DNA of 64,000 nucleotides from the NCBI GenBank assembly GCA_000438155.1, contig FR902981.1:1-64000 (forward strand), in the 5' to 3' direction. Positions 61,735-64,000 of this stretch are shown here, piece after piece. Below the pieces are notes generated by a model. The model was not told where the DNA came from and made no database searches. It saw only the letters and a list, made by a program, of their open reading frames with translations. The position numbers and the translations under genes were made by a program. Position 1 is the stretch's first letter. Each line of letters starts with the position of its first letter. Origin of the DNA: Firmicutes bacterium CAG:95. Lineage in GTDB: Bacteria > Bacillota > Clostridia > Lachnospirales > Lachnospiraceae.

Positions 61735-62895
61735 GTGAATAATTTGCTGACAAATAAGAAAAACAGAAGAGACCGTGTGGCGAATCTGGAGAAGTCACAG
61801 ATTCTGGATCCGGAAAAGGTGAAGCGTGATAAGAAGCGTAAACGCAAGGTGGTTGCGTTGACTGTACTTGCTGCGATTACGGGACTGCTTGCAGCTGCAT
61901 TTGCAGCGTTCCTGATTGTGGGAGCGATTGGTAAGGCAAACCTGCGCAGCAATGTGATTGCGGCGCCAAAGCTTGAAAATGCGCCGGTGGTGATAGAACT
62001 GCAACCGACAGAGGAAGAAGCTGCAGGCTGGAAAGAGGGCTGGGTGAAGTATAACGGTCAGATTTATGCATATAACGAGGATATTCTGACATTCCTTATC
62101 ATGGGAATTGATAAGACGAAGGATGTGAAGGAAGTAGCGGAAGGAACAAACGGCGGACAGGCCGATGCCCTGTTCCTGGTGGTATTAAATCCGCATGATA
62201 ATTCCTTAAGTGTCATTGGCATTAACCGGAATACAATGACGGATATTTCTGTTTATGATGATAACGGTGCCTATGTTAATACGATTAAAGCGCAGATTAC
62301 CGTGCAGCACGGCTTTGGGAATGGTGTGGAAGAAAGCTGTGAGTATCAGGTGAATGCTGTACAGCATCTGTTCTATGAAATGCCGGTTCATGGGTATGCA
62401 GCCATTAATATGAGTGCGATCGGACCACTTACGGATATGGTAGGTGGTGTGGATGTAGTGGCACTGGAGGATATTAAGAGTGGAAACAGCACCGTAATTA
62501 AGGAGGGTGAGGAGGTTCATCTGGAGGGTGATCTTGCTTTTGCCTATATTCATAATCGTGATACGAAGGAGTTCGGTTCTGCGGATCATCGTTTGGAGCG
62601 TCAGAAGCAGTTTATTACGACGTATTTGCAGAAGGTAAAGCAAAAGACAAAGGAAGACATTGGATTTCCGATTTCCGTATATCAGTCGATCGCTCCGCAG
62701 ACTGTTACCAGTCTGACGGTGGATGAGATGACCTATCTGGTATCCATAGCAAAGGATTACAGCTTTGATGAGAATTATCTCTATACCCTGAAGGGAGAAA
62801 CAAAGCAGGGGGATGTATTCGAGGAGTTTTATGTGGATGAGACCGATCTGTTTGAATTGATTCTAAAGGTATTCTATGAGCCGGTGGAGCAGTAA
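61735..62895 (+). CDS. LytR-CpsA-Psr (LCP) family glycopolymer transferase
   Basis: 386 residues with a GTG start after AAAGGG. Basic cytosolic start, one membrane segment (about 41-65), outer LCP domain: MGIDKTKDVKE ... GGQADALFLVVLN ... GINRNTMTDI, MSAIGPLTDMVGGVDV and HNRDTKEFGSADHRLERQKQF. Conserved Asp and Arg residues for pyrophosphate binding are present. It would attach the capsule or teichoic polymer to peptidoglycan. Confidence 0.9.
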   Translation: MNNLLTNKKNRRDRVANLEKSQILDPEKVKRDKKRKRKVVALTVLAAITGLLAAAFAAFLIVGAIGKANLRSNVIAAPKLENAPVVIELQPTEEEAAGWKEGWVKYNGQIYAYNEDILTFLIMGIDKTKDVKEVAEGTNGGQADALFLVVLNPHDNSLSVIGINRNTMTDISVYDDNGAYVNTIKAQITVQHGFGNGVEESCEYQVNAVQHLFYEMPVHGYAAINMSAIGPLTDMVGGVDVVALEDIKSGNSTVIKEGEEVHLEGDLAFAYIHNRDTKEFGSADHRLERQKQFITTYLQKVKQKTKEDIGFPISVYQSIAPQTVTSLTVDEMTYLVSIAKDYSFDENYLYTLKGETKQGDVFEEFYVDETDLFELILKVFYEPVEQ

Positions 62896-62991
62896 TTGCA
62901 GATAACAGAGAAGTACAGGCATAACAAGTACAAGCATAAGAAGCATAAAGGATATTCAGAAAACAGCAAGAGGTATCAAAAGAAACCAACG

Positions 62992-63873
62992 ATGAGATGT
63001 GTAAAAAAATCAGAAATGAAAAATCAGATCAGACAGAAAACAATAAGTAAATTAATGACTGTAATCGTGAGTATCCTGCTGATATTGGGAGCATTCAGTG
63101 GATGCGGTTCTTCTAATACAGACAACAGGGAGGATACAGCAGGAACGGAAGAGCAGACATCAGAGAGTGTATCAGAGAGTACACCGGAGGCAGAAGAAAA
63201 TCGTACCGGACTTCAGTTTGAAACGGCAAAGGATGGACGAATTGACTTTACGGTTTTACAGGAAGAAAATCCGGAGATCTGGGGATGGCTGTATATTCCG
63301 GGAACGGATATTGACCGGCCGCTTTTGCAGAGTGCTACATCGGATACTTATTATCAGAATCATATGGCAGATGGACAGGAAGGAGAGGCAGGGGCTCTTT
63401 ATATCGAGATTCCGAATCAGACAAACCTCTGTGACTTCAATACCGTGATTCATGGAAAGGATCAGAAGGAAGGAGATCTTTTCTATGAACTGCATAAGTT
63501 TGAAGAGCCTGATTTCTTTAATGAACATGAGGCACTTTATATTTACACACCGGATAATGTATATACCTATAGTATTTATGCTGCCTACTATGATGAGGGC
63601 AGTGATATTCTGCGAAGATACGACTATACCACCTATCAGGGGTGCAATGCATATCTTGCGGATTACTATGACCGAAGAGACATGACTATGAATAAGAGGG
63701 ATGGCTGGGAGGACATCACAGCCGGACATTTCCTTCTGACACTCGATGGAATAACAACAGGAGACCGACAGTTCGTTGTGATGGCAGGACTTGTAAATGC
63801 AGGCGTGGCAAGCATGGACCGTATGATATTCGATGGAACCGACTTCGTATATGACTTTGAGGACGAAGAGTAA
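62992..63873 (+). CDS. Sortase-B-like lipoprotein without catalytic cysteine
   Basis: About 293 residues; start uncertain among ATGs at 62992 and 63016 or a TTG at 62896. A lipobox (LLILGAFSGC) indicates a lipoprotein, unusual for a sortase. The class B fold is clear: WGWLYIPGTDIDRPLLQ, YYQNHMADG, NTVIHGKD (His154) and GDRQFVVMAGLV (Arg259). Where the catalytic motif should read TLSTC the protein has LTLDG (Asp252), and no other Cys is near. It is probably a non-catalytic relative, perhaps binding wall or pilin substrates beside the LCP enzyme. Confidence 0.75.
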   Translation: MRCVKKSEMKNQIRQKTISKLMTVIVSILLILGAFSGCGSSNTDNREDTAGTEEQTSESVSESTPEAEENRTGLQFETAKDGRIDFTVLQEENPEIWGWLYIPGTDIDRPLLQSATSDTYYQNHMADGQEGEAGALYIEIPNQTNLCDFNTVIHGKDQKEGDLFYELHKFEEPDFFNEHEALYIYTPDNVYTYSIYAAYYDEGSDILRRYDYTTYQGCNAYLADYYDRRDMTMNKRDGWEDITAGHFLLTLDGITTGDRQFVVMAGLVNAGVASMDRMIFDGTDFVYDFEDEE

Positions 63874-63946
63874 TGTATTGATATCTGCATCGAAAGATGT
63901 TGATATAAACCACACTTAATTTTGCAAGAAGGGAGGAATTGGTCCA

Positions 63947-64000
63947 ATGAAGAAACTTATTGCATTAGTATCTGCAGCAGCAGTTCTTGTAATGCCTATG
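63947..64000 (+). CDS. Start of an exported protein, cut by the window end
   Basis: 18 codons after GGGAGGAA: MKKLIALVSAAAVLVMPM, the beginning of a signal peptide. It belongs to the same direction as the sortase-like gene. Nothing more can be said. Confidence 0.7.
   Translation, partial: MKKLIALVSAAAVLVMPM

Overview
The window looks like a low-to-moderate GC Firmicute of the gut Lachnospiraceae type. The pointers are strong AGGAGG ribosome sites, a bile salt hydrolase, a CpsB/CpsC/CpsD capsule locus with an LCP protein, and a large conjugative element of a style common in gut Clostridia. I saw no rRNA, tRNA or CRISPR. The assignment is inference from gene content, not a database match.

Bases 1 to about 42530 read as one integrative and conjugative element (ICE). 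Its left part holds a type I toxin/antisense RNA pair (16-235), a tyrosine integrase (273-1388), a lambda-like switch of two divergent HTH repressors with three TTACC-N5-GGTAA operators (2366-2447), an excisionase-like gene, ParA and ParB (3803-5546), a decayed mobilisation module (5832-7046), and a replication-like intergenic region with a perfect DnaA box (8195). Next come a Toprim primase-like protein, a membrane-anchored Cys-peptidase-like protein with a Ca-binding repeat, and a Fic AMPylator. The transfer region follows: an oriT candidate (12780-12912), a MobC-like protein, a MobP-type relaxase (14900), then a type IV secretion operon (VirB11-like ATPase, VirB4, NlpC/P60 hydrolase, PcfB-like, VirD4/PcfC, small pilin-like protein, VirB6-like, PrgI/VirB3-like, anchored surface proteins). 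An HD-GYP phosphodiesterase and a 1300-residue coiled-coil surface protein are embedded in it. The right part (37469-42318) carries small regulatory and LPD-type genes. A strong terminator at 42498-42528 is the last element-like feature. I could not find matching attL/attR sequences.

The most unusual signal is a family of nine near-identical palindromes (core GTGYCA-N3-TGRCAC) at 11.8-17.6 kb and 31.5-32.3 kb. They lie both between genes and in frame inside genes, and two of them bracket the HD-GYP gene. A second ICE-wide signal is three almost identical promoters (9729, 38122, 41837) conserved through the spacer.

From about 43000 the sequence is ordinary chromosome: an ECF S-component, a TPR/DUF4037/DUF4125 protein, a MATE exporter, a broken ABC transporter, AroA and HflX (both with in-frame low-complexity insertions), RluF, an NAD-dependent DNA ligase, MetA (acetyl type), bile salt hydrolase, then an HTH regulator divergent from a capsule/EPS locus (CpsB, CpsC, CpsD, an Ig-like membrane protein, LCP, and a sortase-B-like lipoprotein lacking its catalytic cysteine). 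Three small palindromic intergenic elements (45868, 51782, 61411) lie in this part.
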